From the NCBI GenBank assembly GCA_017632825.1, contig JAGBQP010000127.1:1-13088 (forward strand): 13,088 nt of DNA. Direction: 5' to 3'. Below the pieces are notes generated by a model. That model searched no databases. It saw nothing but the letters and a program-made list of their open reading frames with translations, and was not told the origin of the DNA. This DNA comes from Prevotella sp. (lineage in GTDB: Bacteria; Bacteroidota; Bacteroidia; Bacteroidales; Bacteroidaceae). Positions 1-6,728 of this stretch are shown here, in pieces (positions within the stretch are counted from its first letter, which is position 1; the number at the start of each line of letters is the position of its first letter). A program made the translations under genes and the position numbers.

Positions 1-1265
1 CTGGCGAGCTGATGCTGCGCTTCATCCGCAACACCTACGATTTCAATGTTGGTATTCAGGTGGTTCCTCAGAGTTCTGAGTACACACAGCGCTATCTGGG
101 CGTTGACACAGTCGTGAACCGTACTGTCACTAACTGGAGTCCTACAGCTAACTTCCGCTGGCGCTTCTCACAGCAGGGTAACCTCCAGTTCCAGTATCGT
201 GGTAGCACCAGTCAGCCGTCTATCGACCAGCTGCTCGTTATCAACGACGATACCAACCCGCTGAATAAGACAACGGGTAACCCCGACCTGAAGCCTTCGT
301 TCACCCAGAGCTTCAACCTGCGCTTCAACAACTTCATCATGAACCACCAACGCTTCATCAATGCTAACGTTAACTTCTCGACGACAGCTAACAGCATCTC
401 AAACAAGGTGAGCTACGATCCTAAGACTGGTGGTCAGACCTCACGTCCTGAGAACATCAACGGTAACTGGAACGTAGGCGGTAACATCATGTGGAGCTCT
501 GCTATTGACTCACTGGGTTACTTCAGCTACAATGTCTCTCTGAACGACAACTTCAACAATCGTGTCAGCTACCTCTCTCAGATGGGCGAATCTGTGAAGA
601 ACATCACGAAGCAGAATATCATCGGTGGCCGTCTCGGACTGAGCTTCCGTAACGACTGGCTGGAGGTTGAACTGAATGGTTCGGTTAACTACAACCAGAC
701 CGACAACAAGCTGCAGCCACAGTCAAACCTCGACACATGGACTTACGCCTACGGCTTTAACACCACGCTGACCATGCCTTGGGGAACACAGATTGCTACC
801 GACATGGGTATGAACAGCCGTCGCGGTTTCAGCGATGCTTCTATGAATACCAACGAACTCATCTGGAATGCTCAGATTTCTCAGGGCTTCCTCCAGGGTA
901 AGCCGCTGACACTCTCGCTGCAGTTCTATGACATTCTGCACCAGCAGTCAAACTTCTCGCGTACGATTTCTGCTATGTCTCGTACCGATAATGAGTACAA
1001 CGCCATCACCAGCTATGCAATGCTCCACCTCATCTACCGCATTAACCTTTTCGGTACCCGCGAGGCTCGTCGTGGCATGCGCATGGGCATGGGTATGGGC
1101 ATGGGTATGGGCGGCTTCGGCGGCGGTATGCCTATGGGCGGTGGTAACAACCGCGGTGGTAATCGTGGCGGTAACCGTGGTGGCAATCGTGGCGGTGGCT
1201 TCGGCGGCGGCTTCGGTGGCGGAATGCCCATGGGCGGCGGCTTCGGCGGCGGACGCATGATGTAA
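1..1265 (+). CDS. Outer-membrane beta-barrel family protein, C-terminal part, with Gly/Met-rich tail
   Basis: The reading frame is open to the left edge of the window, so the start and any plug or carboxypeptidase-regulatory-like domain lie outside; the ATG at 12 is internal. About 350 visible residues are alternating polar/aromatic strands rich in Asn, Ser and Thr, with motifs such as NKTTGNPDLKPSFTQSFNLRF and a last strand LHLIYRINLF. This is typical of the TonB-receptor-like barrels (OMP_b-brl_3 type) of Bacteroidetes. The barrel should sit in the outer membrane; substrate unknown. After the final strand the protein continues for 70 residues (bases 1053-1262) of low complexity: five Met-Gly units, four Asn-Arg-Gly-Gly units, then FGGG/MPMGGG blocks. 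Family assignment rests on strand pattern and motif memory; the tail is seen directly. It ends at a terminator and is convergent with the DUF5606 gene. Confidence 0.85.
   Translation, partial: GELMLRFIRNTYDFNVGIQVVPQSSEYTQRYLGVDTVVNRTVTNWSPTANFRWRFSQQGNLQFQYRGSTSQPSIDQLLVINDDTNPLNKTTGNPDLKPSFTQSFNLRFNNFIMNHQRFINANVNFSTTANSISNKVSYDPKTGGQTSRPENINGNWNVGGNIMWSSAIDSLGYFSYNVSLNDNFNNRVSYLSQMGESVKNITKQNIIGGRLGLSFRNDWLEVELNGSVNYNQTDNKLQPQSNLDTWTYAYGFNTTLTMPWGTQIATDMGMNSRRGFSDASMNTNELIWNAQISQGFLQGKPLTLSLQFYDILHQQSNFSRTISAMSRTDNEYNAITSYAMLHLIYRINLFGTREARRGMRMGMGMGMGMGGFGGGMPMGGGNNRGGNRGGNRGGNRGGGFGGGFGGGMPMGGGFGGGRMM
1083..1196 (+). repeat. In-frame coding minisatellites in the barrel protein tail
   Basis: Two tandem repeats lie in the coding frame. 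ATGGGY occurs five times at 1083-1112 (Met-Gly units). A 12-bp Asn-Arg-Gly-Gly unit occurs four times at 1149-1196, with synonymous differences between copies. All units are multiples of three, so gain or loss of copies would change tail length without a frameshift. The synonymous differences suggest the repeat is kept at protein level rather than being freshly expanded. Confidence 0.85.
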
Positions 1266-1285
1266 TCCATAAAACCCAACAACAT

Positions 1286-1320
1286 AAAAAAGGGGAGACT
1301 TGATGTCTCCCCTTTTTTTA
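1286..1320. terminator. Bidirectional intrinsic terminator between convergent genes
   Basis: GGGGAGAC (1292-1299) pairs with GTCTCCCC (1305-1312) around a five-base loop. The stem is preceded by an A-run (1286-1291) and followed by a T-run (1313-1319), so it can work on both strands. It sits 20 bases after the barrel-protein stop. It could also end the minus-strand operon that finishes at 1441, about 120 bases upstream on that strand. Confidence 0.9.
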
Positions 1321-1324
1321 TGGT

Positions 1325-1431
1325 TTCCAGAACTGAAACTTGTGTTCTAACAAATGTCTTCTGAATCGAAGTTTGTATTCTGAATTAAGAATATCTTCTG
1401 AACAGAAGCTTGTGTTCTGAATAAAGAATGG
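1325..1431. repeat. Degenerate ~37-bp tandem repeat with internal dyads
   Basis: Three adjacent units can be aligned: 1325-1357 (33 bases, most diverged), 1358-1394 and 1395-1431 (37 bases each). Common features are CTTCTGAA, then GAAG, then YTTGTRTTCTGAAT, then AAGAAT. Each full unit carries TTCTGAA twice. The third unit contains the perfect dyad CTTCTG-AA-CAGAAG (1395-1408); the second contains ATTCT-GAATTA-AGAAT. The block lies between the terminator and the stop of the DUF5606 gene, so it would be the 3' untranslated region of that minus-strand operon. No spacers of unique sequence exist, so it is not CRISPR-like. Function unknown. Confidence 0.75.
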
Positions 1432-1440
1432 CTCTTAGTT

Positions 1441-1884
1441 TTACTCAGCCTTTGCTTCCTCAGCAGGTGCAGCTTCCTCAGCCTCTTCGGCCTCAACGAA
1501 GTCTGTAATGCCAGCTTCGATGAGGATGTTGTACCACTGGATAAGTTTCTTGATGTGGCTGTTCTGTACACGCTCGCGATCCCAATCGGGCAGTACCTTG
1601 GTGAAGTACTCCTGCAGTTCGTCGGAAGAAGCCTTCTTGTAATCGACTGATGACTTCTTGCCATTCTCGAGCGTCTTGATGCTGTCGAGGATTTTGGTCA
1701 GAGGCACATCGTCAGTCTCTGTGTACATAGCGATATCGCCAAGCGACGTGATACGGTCGGAGGCGAAAGCGGGTTGGCGACGACGTGTAGCGTCAAGAGC
1801 CTCAACGATAAGATTGTTCTTGCCGCGTGACACTAATTTGTAGAGGCCGGGCTTACCGGCAATAGCTAAAATTGTTTCTTTCAT
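1441..1884 (-). CDS. DUF5606 domain protein, function unknown
   Basis: A 147-residue protein with no signal peptide or membrane segment, so probably cytoplasmic. The N-terminal half (KETILAIAGKPGLYKLV, then SLGDIAMYTETDDVPL near residues 47-63) matches the small Bacteroidetes-specific family I know as DUF5606. The C-terminal half is helical (residues about 68-128) and ends in a Glu/Ala-rich tail. No catalytic motif is visible. It is the last gene of the nusB-yajC-ybbR-coaE operon, 42 bases after coaE, with a hairpin between the two genes and no separate promoter seen. I recall similar gene order in other Bacteroidales, which suggests but does not prove a link to one of these housekeeping steps. 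Confidence 0.85.
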   Translation of the reverse strand: MKETILAIAGKPGLYKLVSRGKNNLIVEALDATRRRQPAFASDRITSLGDIAMYTETDDVPLTKILDSIKTLENGKKSSVDYKKASSDELQEYFTKVLPDWDRERVQNSHIKKLIQWYNILIEAGITDFVEAEEAEEAAPAEEAKAE

Positions 1885-1902
1885 ATTGCTTTATTTTTTT
1901 CG

Positions 1903-1944
1903 ATACTCCGAAATGACGTTATGATGTTACAACGAACGGAGTAT
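1903..1944 (-). other. Intercistronic stem-loop between coaE and the DUF5606 gene
   Basis: ATACTCCG (1903-1910) and CGGAGTAT (1937-1944) form a perfect 8-bp inverted repeat. Inside it, CGTTGT and ATAACG (minus strand, 1929-1934 and 1917-1922) can pair with one G-U wobble around a six-base loop. The coaE stop codon (1927-1929) lies in the structure, and its base is 18 bases upstream of the DUF5606 ATG. No T-run follows it on either strand, so it does not look like an intrinsic terminator. It could be an mRNA processing or stability element. Confidence 0.5.
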
Positions 1945-2478
1945 ATGGTTTATTTGTGAGTCGAGATCAGTTTGTCCGTCGTTGACAATCTCAAAGTCGG
2001 CCAGTTGCCGAACGCGTTCCTGCGGCCATTGGCGCTGTAACCATTCTTGCGCCTGTTGCCGGCTGATACTGTCGCGCTGCATAATACGCTGTATGCGGAG
2101 GTCTTCGGGTGCTGTCACAACGATGACGCGGTCCACATAGTGGTTGGCACCCGACTCGAACATGATACCGGATTCGAGCCATTGCATGCCGCTCGCTTCA
2201 AAATCGCGAAAGACAGCGGGGTGGACAATGGCGTTGACGGCGCGGGCATTATCGTCGGATGCCAGCAAAAATCGTGTTAGCGTCTGTTTGTCGGGTTTGC
2301 ATCCTATGAGCTGCTGCAGTTGTTGCTGCATGTCCTCACGGCGCATAATCCGTTTGGCTGCACTGTCGCAGTCGTAACCCCTGATGCCGCGCTGTGCCAG
2401 CAACCGCGCCACGTAACTCTTGCCACTACCAATGCCGCCAGCAAGACCTATCTTCAGAGAGTTGCTGTCTGTTGTCAT
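1927..2478 (-). CDS. coaE: Dephospho-CoA kinase
   Basis: CoaE phosphorylates the ribose 3'-hydroxyl of dephospho-CoA with ATP, the last step of coenzyme A synthesis, in the cytoplasm. Visible signatures: P-loop GGIGSGKS at residues 14-21, the DCDSAA segment at 36-41 that provides the conserved Asp, the family HP pair (residues 86-87) in NAIVHPAVF, a diverged ligand-region segment ESGIMFES (102-109), the lid motif RIMQRDS with Arg135, and a C-terminal DFEIVNDG matching the usual AD-x-VI-x-N-x-G. At 183 residues it is slightly shorter than most CoaE proteins (about 200). Its ATG overlaps the stop of the upstream YbbR-like gene by four bases (ATGA), so the two are translationally coupled. Assignment is firm. 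Confidence 0.93.
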   Translation of the reverse strand: MTTDSNSLKIGLAGGIGSGKSYVARLLAQRGIRGYDCDSAAKRIMRREDMQQQLQQLIGCKPDKQTLTRFLLASDDNARAVNAIVHPAVFRDFEASGMQWLESGIMFESGANHYVDRVIVVTAPEDLRIQRIMQRDSISRQQAQEWLQRQWPQERVRQLADFEIVNDGQTDLDSQINHILRSL

Positions 2479-3473
2479 GGTTGTGTTACTTGCTCGATGA
2501 GATAATCTGCTTGTGTGGTGAGCAGTGTAGCGCGTGAGATGCCTGCCGGTATCACCTGCAGGTGAAGGTTACACTTTTCAGACGGATGTGCCATGATTTC
2601 GTTATAGTCGGCTACAACCCTGAAATCGCTGGCTTTCAGATTGCGATAGTTGTTAACCCCCGTAACAAAGCTGACTTTGACACGCGACGGGAATGTACGC
2701 AGCACTTTGTCCTCTGGCATGTTGATACCCTCAACAGGAATGTCTTCGATGCTCTCTTCTGTAAGAACGTCAGTGAAGAACGTGATGTTGAGACGGTTGG
2801 GCACAATCTTGACACCTTTTATCTTCTGCAGTTGGCAGCTGATGCTGAGTGTGTCGCGGAAACCAGTATAGTTGAGTGGCTCGGTGGCTATCGACTTGAT
2901 GCTGTCGAGCATGTGCTCAGAGGCATAGATGGTCACGCTGTCGGAACTATACTCAACGTGCGAGATGAAATACATGTGTTCGGGGGTGACGCGCCCACTC
3001 CATCGTACGGGCACTCGCTTGCTTGCACCTGTATTATAAAATATGTGTAAGCCATCGCCCTTAATAGCGGAAATCTTGGCCGACATTGACAACCGCTGCT
3101 GTATAAGCTTCTGCAAATCGGCAGCTGGTACAAACCCCGTACCGTTTCCGCGGTCGAAGTTACGGAAGTTTACCTTCAGCTGACGTACCTTCTCGTCGTA
3201 GAGGTAGCCAATGAGCTGTGTGCCTTTGTCGCGAATGGTGACACGCACGGTGTCCACTTCATCGCTGGTGAGCATCACATCCTTAGGCACATTCGTGATG
3301 TGCACGGGGAAGGCTATTTCCTGTTCGTAGCTCTCGTTGAGTGTCATCAGCAGCCAGAAACCGCCTGAGATGAAGAGGAAGAACAAGAAAAGCAGGAACT
3401 CCTTGTTAGCTCGGCTGAACAGGAAGCTCCTGATGAGATGCATGCTCGCACGCAGATGGCTCATATCATGCAA
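2475..3473 (-). CDS. YbbR/CdaR-like single-span membrane protein
   Basis: A 332-residue protein with a short N-terminal cytoplasmic region, one membrane helix at about residues 25-45 (EFLLFLFFLFISGGFWLLMTL) and a long periplasmic part of beta-rich repeats, as in YbbR-domain proteins. The segments around 'FPVHITNVPKD', 'VPVRWSG' and 'IPVEGINMPEDKVLRTFPSRVKVSF' look like successive YbbR repeats. In Firmicutes the relative CdaR regulates the diadenylate cyclase CdaA; no cyclase gene is adjacent here, so that role cannot be assumed. The gene starts six bases after the yajC stop and overlaps coaE by four bases. Met4 or Met11 are possible alternative starts; Met1 is chosen because it leaves the shortest gap to yajC. 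Confidence 0.85.
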   Translation of the reverse strand: MHDMSHLRASMHLIRSFLFSRANKEFLLFLFFLFISGGFWLLMTLNESYEQEIAFPVHITNVPKDVMLTSDEVDTVRVTIRDKGTQLIGYLYDEKVRQLKVNFRNFDRGNGTGFVPAADLQKLIQQRLSMSAKISAIKGDGLHIFYNTGASKRVPVRWSGRVTPEHMYFISHVEYSSDSVTIYASEHMLDSIKSIATEPLNYTGFRDTLSISCQLQKIKGVKIVPNRLNITFFTDVLTEESIEDIPVEGINMPEDKVLRTFPSRVKVSFVTGVNNYRNLKASDFRVVADYNEIMAHPSEKCNLHLQVIPAGISRATLLTTQADYLIEQVTQP

Positions 3474-3479
3474 GATGTA

Positions 3480-3797
3480 TTACTTCTGCATCGGTGTGCT
3501 GGCCATGTCGGCAAAGACATAGCTCTTATCGACGGTGATAACCACGTCGCGGGCAATCTTGACGTCAACGGTGTTCTTGGCGAGGTCAACGCTCTTGACG
3601 GTACCATAGATACCGCCACCGGTGACAACTGCTGTGCCCTCGGCGAGCTGGTTCTGGAACTCCTTAATCTTTTTCTGCTTCTTCTGCTGTGGAAGAATCA
3701 TGAAGAAATACATGATGGCGAAGATAGCGACCATCATGATAATCATCGACATGCCTCCACCCTGTGCTGCCTGTGCAGCTGAGATAATGTTTGTCAT
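3480..3797 (-). CDS. yajC: Preprotein translocase subunit YajC
   Basis: YajC is a small membrane protein that associates with SecDF and the SecYEG translocon. The 105-residue product has an N-terminal helix at about residues 16-35, immediately followed by LPQQKKQKK, the family's positively charged cytoplasmic motif (usually RPQ-x-K). The soluble domain GTAVVTGGGIYGTVKSV (54-70) is characteristic. The first 15 residues are Ala/Gly/Gln-rich. It lies 30 bases after nusB and 6 bases before the YbbR-like gene. Length and motif order fit the family well. Confidence 0.93.
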   Translation of the reverse strand: MTNIISAAQAAQGGGMSMIIMMVAIFAIMYFFMILPQQKKQKKIKEFQNQLAEGTAVVTGGGIYGTVKSVDLAKNTVDVKIARDVVITVDKSYVFADMASTPMQK

Positions 3798-3827
3798 AAT
3801 TCTGTTCTATATGCTTAATTTAGTTTC

Positions 3828-4778
3828 TTAATCGTCGTATCGTTTTTTCTCCTCTAAGTGCTTCATCATCCTGCCAGTGTGTATCAGGTGACGGGCAATG
3901 GCGTCGAGCATGCCGTTGATGTAGCCGCCACTCTTAATCGTGGAGTAGAGTTTGGCTATGTCAACATATTCGTTGATGCTGACGTTGACGGGAATGCTGG
4001 GACAGGTGAGCATCTCGGCAATAGCTATCTGCATGATGACCACATCCATATAGGCCAGACGTGAGAAGTCCCAGTTGCGTGATGCCTCGCTCATGTAGTG
4101 CTGATATTCATCGGCATTCATGATGGTGGCACGGAACAGCTTGCGGGCATAGTCCTTATCCTCCTCGCTGTCGTACTCGGGCAGCAGTTCCTGGTTCTTA
4201 CCGTTCTGTTCCTCAAAGCGCTTGATGGTTTTCAGTACGAACGTATCGACAATCTCCTTGTCGTCGTTCCAGTACAGGCTTTGCTCTTCCAGCAGGTGGT
4301 CGAGATCCTCGTTCTCCTGTATGAGCGTACGATAGATTTTGCGCCACACCTCACGGTCGGCAGCATAACTGTCTTCGTCGCTTTCCATGTAATCCTTGTA
4401 AATCTGGCTGTCCTGAATCTGCTCCAGCAGATGACCAACGAACTCGGGTTCGTCGTTCCAGGTTTTCTTCTGTGTTTCGGTAAACTCCTGCAACTGACGG
4501 TTCTCTTCCAGTTGAATGGCGAACCGGTTGTAGGCAAATCGTGGCGAAGGCATCGCTGTACCTTCGCGTTCAGCACGTCCCTGCAGCACTTCCAGACGTC
4601 GGCGGGCCTCCTTAGAGACGGCCACCATTAGTGACAGTAAGTAGTTGTAAAGGTCGTAAGCCTTCGAGAGACTGAAAAACAGTTCTTTCTCGGCTGCGTC
4701 AATGTTCTTGTTACCGTTTTGATAGTACGCATAGGTTAACTGAACAATTTTAATGCGGATAATTTCGCGATTGATCAT
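3828..4778 (-). CDS. nusB: Transcription antitermination factor NusB, long Bacteroidetes form
   Basis: NusB binds boxA RNA with NusE (S10) and helps assemble antitermination complexes on rRNA operons. The C-terminal part is clear NusB: residues 210-300, with YMDVVIMQIAIAEML, IPVNVSINEYVDIAKLYST and KSGGYINGMLD. The N-terminal helix is INREIIRIKIVQLTYAYYQ. Between them are about 150 extra, highly charged helical residues, giving 316 residues against about 140 in E. coli; I believe long NusB is normal in this phylum. The start is the ATG at 4778. The frame stays open to a TTG at 4826, but that TTG lies inside the TATTTTTG promoter box, so it would not be transcribed. First gene of a five-gene operon. 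Confidence 0.92.
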   Translation of the reverse strand: MINREIIRIKIVQLTYAYYQNGNKNIDAAEKELFFSLSKAYDLYNYLLSLMVAVSKEARRRLEVLQGRAEREGTAMPSPRFAYNRFAIQLEENRQLQEFTETQKKTWNDEPEFVGHLLEQIQDSQIYKDYMESDEDSYAADREVWRKIYRTLIQENEDLDHLLEEQSLYWNDDKEIVDTFVLKTIKRFEEQNGKNQELLPEYDSEEDKDYARKLFRATIMNADEYQHYMSEASRNWDFSRLAYMDVVIMQIAIAEMLTCPSIPVNVSINEYVDIAKLYSTIKSGGYINGMLDAIARHLIHTGRMMKHLEEKKRYDD

Positions 4779-4823
4779 TGAGCTTTCGTTGTTGATTGAT
4801 GTCTTTCTTGTTGTTTTCGAGTG

Positions 4824-4854
4824 CAAAAATACGCAATTTTAAGCGATTATGCAA
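4824..4854 (-). promoter_or_regulatory. Promoter of the nusB operon
   Basis: On the minus strand a TTG at 4854-4852 is separated by 20 bases from TATTTTTG at 4831-4824, which matches the Bacteroidetes sigma consensus (TTG near -33, TAnnTTTG near -7). Transcription would begin near 4817, leaving about 40 untranslated bases before the nusB ATG at 4778. This is the best two-element promoter in the window. Confidence 0.75.
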
Positions 4855-4896
4855 GAAAAATGTGTAAAAAACACAATTTTTTTATGTTTGGCGGTT

Positions 4897-4924
4897 CACT
4901 TTTCACTTTTTTGTTGTACCTTTG
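4897..4924 (+). promoter_or_regulatory. Promoter of the rplY operon, with two 7-bp repeats
   Basis: TACCTTTG at 4917-4924 matches the Bacteroidetes -7 box. Directly upstream are two perfect heptads CACTTTT (4897-4910) and then TTGTTG. No TTG sits at the expected -33 position. Transcription would start near 4930, giving a leader of about 70 bases. The promoter is divergent from that of nusB, about 70 bases away. Confidence 0.7.
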
Positions 4925-4928
4925 CACC

Positions 4929-4980
4929 GCTTTTTCCGAAAAGCACACCGTGTGATGGTGAATTAACAATAGTATTAATT
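4929..4980 (+). promoter_or_regulatory. Structured 5' leader of rplY mRNA: three short hairpins
   Basis: Three consecutive small dyads follow the predicted start site. GCTTTT-TCCG-AAAAGC (4929-4944) is a perfect six-pair stem with a four-base loop, at or next to the 5' end. CACA-CCG-TGTG (4944-4954) competes with CACC (4946-4949) pairing GGTG (4957-4960). AATTAA (4961-4966) pairs with TTAATT (4975-4980). The rplY ATG follows 20 bases later. The arrangement could be an autoregulatory ribosomal-protein leader or a 5' stabiliser; I know of no matching described motif. Confidence 0.45.
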
Positions 4981-4999
4981 TAGAGTAACACAACAAGTT

Positions 5000-5599
5000 A
5001 TGAAAGAAATCAATGTAAGCGGTCAGGCTCGTACCGCTACTGGCAAGAAGGCCAGCAAGGAGCTGCGTAAGGAGGGAATGGTTCCCTGTAATCTGTATGG
5101 TGAGAAGAAGGGTGAGAATGGTCTGCCTGAGGCTCTCGCATTCACCGCATCGTTCTCTGAACTGCGTAAGGCTGTTTACACTCCCCATGTTTATGTGGTT
5201 AATCTGAATATCGATGGCAAGGAGCACAAGGCTATCATGAAGGAGCTCCAGTTCCACCCCACGACTGATGCACTGCTGCATGCAGACTTCTTCGAGGTTA
5301 ACGAGACCAAGGACATCACCGTTGGTATCCCCGTGAACCTTACCGGTCACGCTCAGGGTGTTCGCGATGGTGGCCGTCTGAACCTCTCAATCCGTAAGAT
5401 TGACGTTACCGCTCCTTATAAGAACATTCCTGAGAAGCTCGACATCGACGTTACCGAGCTGCAGCTGGGTAAGGCCATCAAGGTTGGTCAGTTGAGCTTC
5501 GAGGGTCTGAAGATTGCCACCTCTCCCGAGGTTGTTGTCTGCTCAGTTAAGGCTACACGTGCTTCTCGCGCTGCCGCTGCTGCTGAGGCTGCCCAGTAA
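5000..5599 (+). CDS. rplY: 50S ribosomal protein L25/general stress protein Ctc
   Basis: L25 binds 5S rRNA on the large subunit. This is the 199-residue two-domain CTC form. The N-terminal L25 domain (about 1-93) has the typical opening VSGQARTATGKKASKELRKEGMVPCNLYG, listed here only as residues 6-34, and the IMKELQFHPTTDALLHADFFEV segment at about 79-100. The C-terminal domain has IPVNLTGHAQGVRDGG and a lysine-rich core, and the protein ends in an Ala-rich tail. It heads a plus-strand run with pth and an Hsp15-like gene, consistent with a ribosome-maintenance cluster. The 68-base gap to pth holds no intrinsic terminator with a T-run, so read-through is expected. Confidence 0.95.
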   Translation: MKEINVSGQARTATGKKASKELRKEGMVPCNLYGEKKGENGLPEALAFTASFSELRKAVYTPHVYVVNLNIDGKEHKAIMKELQFHPTTDALLHADFFEVNETKDITVGIPVNLTGHAQGVRDGGRLNLSIRKIDVTAPYKNIPEKLDIDVTELQLGKAIKVGQLSFEGLKIATSPEVVVCSVKATRASRAAAAAEAAQ

Positions 5600-5667
5600 T
5601 GGTTATTGGCTCTTGGTCATGAGCTCCCAAGCGCATGCCATCGGCCGACAACTAAAAAACTAAGAAA

Positions 5668-6279
5668 ATGGAGAAATATTTGATTGTTGGCTTGGGAAAC
5701 ATCGGCCCAGACTATGAGCTGACCCGCCACAATACAGGATTCATGGTGTTGGACGCTTTTGCTAAGGCGTCCAATACTGTTTTTGAGGACCGCCGTTACG
5801 GCTTTGTTGGCGAGACATCGCTGAAAGGCCGTAAGGTGGTGCTGCTGAAGCCGTCAACGTTTATGAACCTCAGCGGCAACGCCGTACGTTATTGGCTCAA
5901 CAAGGAGAATATTGACCAGAGTCACTTGCTCGTCATCAGCGATGATGTGGCACTGCCTTTGGGACAGTTCCGTCTGAAGGCCAACGGCTCTAACGGCGGC
6001 CATAACGGTTTGGGACACATCCAGCAGCTCATCGGTCAGAACTACGCCCGCTTACGTATGGGCATCGGCAACGACTACCCGCAGGGCGGACAGATTGACT
6101 GGGTGCTGGGACGCTACAGCGACGACGAGTTGAAGGAGTTGCAGCCTGCCATCGACACCGCTGCTGAAATCATCAAGAGTTTTGTACTGGCGGGCATCGA
6201 CATCACGATGAATCAGTTCAATAAGTTGGGCAAAGGCGCTAAAGCTGCTCCCAAGTCCCCTAATCACACAGAAGGATGA
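5668..6279 (+). CDS. pth: Peptidyl-tRNA hydrolase
   Basis: Pth cleaves the ester bond of peptidyl-tRNAs released by stalled or aborted translation, recycling tRNA in the cytoplasm. Key residues can be placed: Asn11 in GLGNIG, the catalytic His21 in TRHNTGF, Asn67 in FMNLSG, the Asp pair at 92-93 in [10 protein letters not shown], and Asn113 in [14 protein letters not shown] replaces the more common GLGNPG. The 203-residue length is slightly above the usual 190, owing to a basic C-terminal tail. Its TGA overlaps the ATG of the next gene (ATGA at 6276-6279), indicating translational coupling with the Hsp15-like protein. Confidence 0.96.
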   Translation: MEKYLIVGLGNIGPDYELTRHNTGFMVLDAFAKASNTVFEDRRYGFVGETSLKGRKVVLLKPSTFMNLSGNAVRYWLNKENIDQSHLLVISDDVALPLGQFRLKANGSNGGHNGLGHIQQLIGQNYARLRMGIGNDYPQGGQIDWVLGRYSDDELKELQPAIDTAAEIIKSFVLAGIDITMNQFNKLGKGAKAAPKSPNHTEG

Positions 6280-6704
6280 ACGAAGCGAGAATAGATAAGT
6301 GGCTGTGGGCCTCGCGCATCTTCAAGACGCGAACCATTGCTGCCGACGCCTGTAAGAACGGACGTGTGATGGTAAACGATGTCAACGTCAAGCCATCGCG
6401 TATGGTCAAGGTAGGCGATAAAATCAGCGTTCGCAAGCCTCCCGTCACCTATTCGTTCCGCATCTTGAAAACTATTGAACAGCGCGTAGGTGCTAAACTG
6501 CTGCCGGAAATCTATGAGAACATAACCACGCCCGACCAGTACGAACTACTAGAGATGAACCGCATCAGCGGCTTTGTTGACCGTCAGCGTGGTACCGGTC
6601 GCCCCACGAAAAAAGACCGTCGCGCTATGGATGCCTTTGTCGGTCCTTCGCTGGAAGCCGACTGGAGTTTCTTTGACGATGACGACGAAGACGACGATGA
6701 TTAA
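6276..6704 (+). CDS. hslR: S4-domain RNA-binding protein, Hsp15 (HslR) family
   Basis: A 142-residue protein opening with the S4 fold: [27 protein letters not shown] at residues 5-31, then [18 protein letters not shown]. This is the Hsp15 signature. E. coli Hsp15 binds free 50S subunits carrying a stranded nascent chain with peptidyl-tRNA. A basic stretch GRPTKKDRR (108-116) follows, and the protein ends in DDDDEDDDD, an acidic tail absent from E. coli Hsp15 as far as I recall. Coupling to pth by a four-base overlap makes functional sense, since both act on peptidyl-tRNA rescue. The gene symbol is by family; equivalence to E. coli hslR is inferred. Confidence 0.88.
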   Translation: MNEARIDKWLWASRIFKTRTIAADACKNGRVMVNDVNVKPSRMVKVGDKISVRKPPVTYSFRILKTIEQRVGAKLLPEIYENITTPDQYELLEMNRISGFVDRQRGTGRPTKKDRRAMDAFVGPSLEADWSFFDDDDEDDDD

Positions 6705-6713
6705 CAAGAAAAC

Positions 6714-6720
6714 AAGGAGG
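6714..6720 (+). promoter_or_regulatory. Strong Shine-Dalgarno sequence of the antiporter gene
   Basis: AAGGAGG lies eight bases before the ATG at 6729. It is the only near-perfect Shine-Dalgarno I noticed at a start in this window; the rplY and pycB starts carry A-rich leaders ending in AAGTT before the ATG. It supports the chosen start. Confidence 0.75.
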
Positions 6721-6728
6721 TAAGAACT

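Noticed and set aside
1325..1431. CRISPR-like array
   Set aside because: Units are directly adjacent and degenerate, with no unique spacers and no cas genes nearby.
1347..1664. Minus-strand open frame running from the DUF5606 gene into the tandem repeat
   Set aside because: It is out of frame with the DUF5606 protein, and its C-terminus is just translated repeat sequence.
4098..4631. Antisense open frame over nusB
   Set aside because: Hydrophobic Leu/Val-rich translation arising from the complement of charged nusB codons; no independent signals.
4779..4826. TTG start extending NusB by 16 residues
   Set aside because: The TTG is part of the TATTTTTG -7 box, so it lies upstream of the transcript start, and the extension is not NusB-like.
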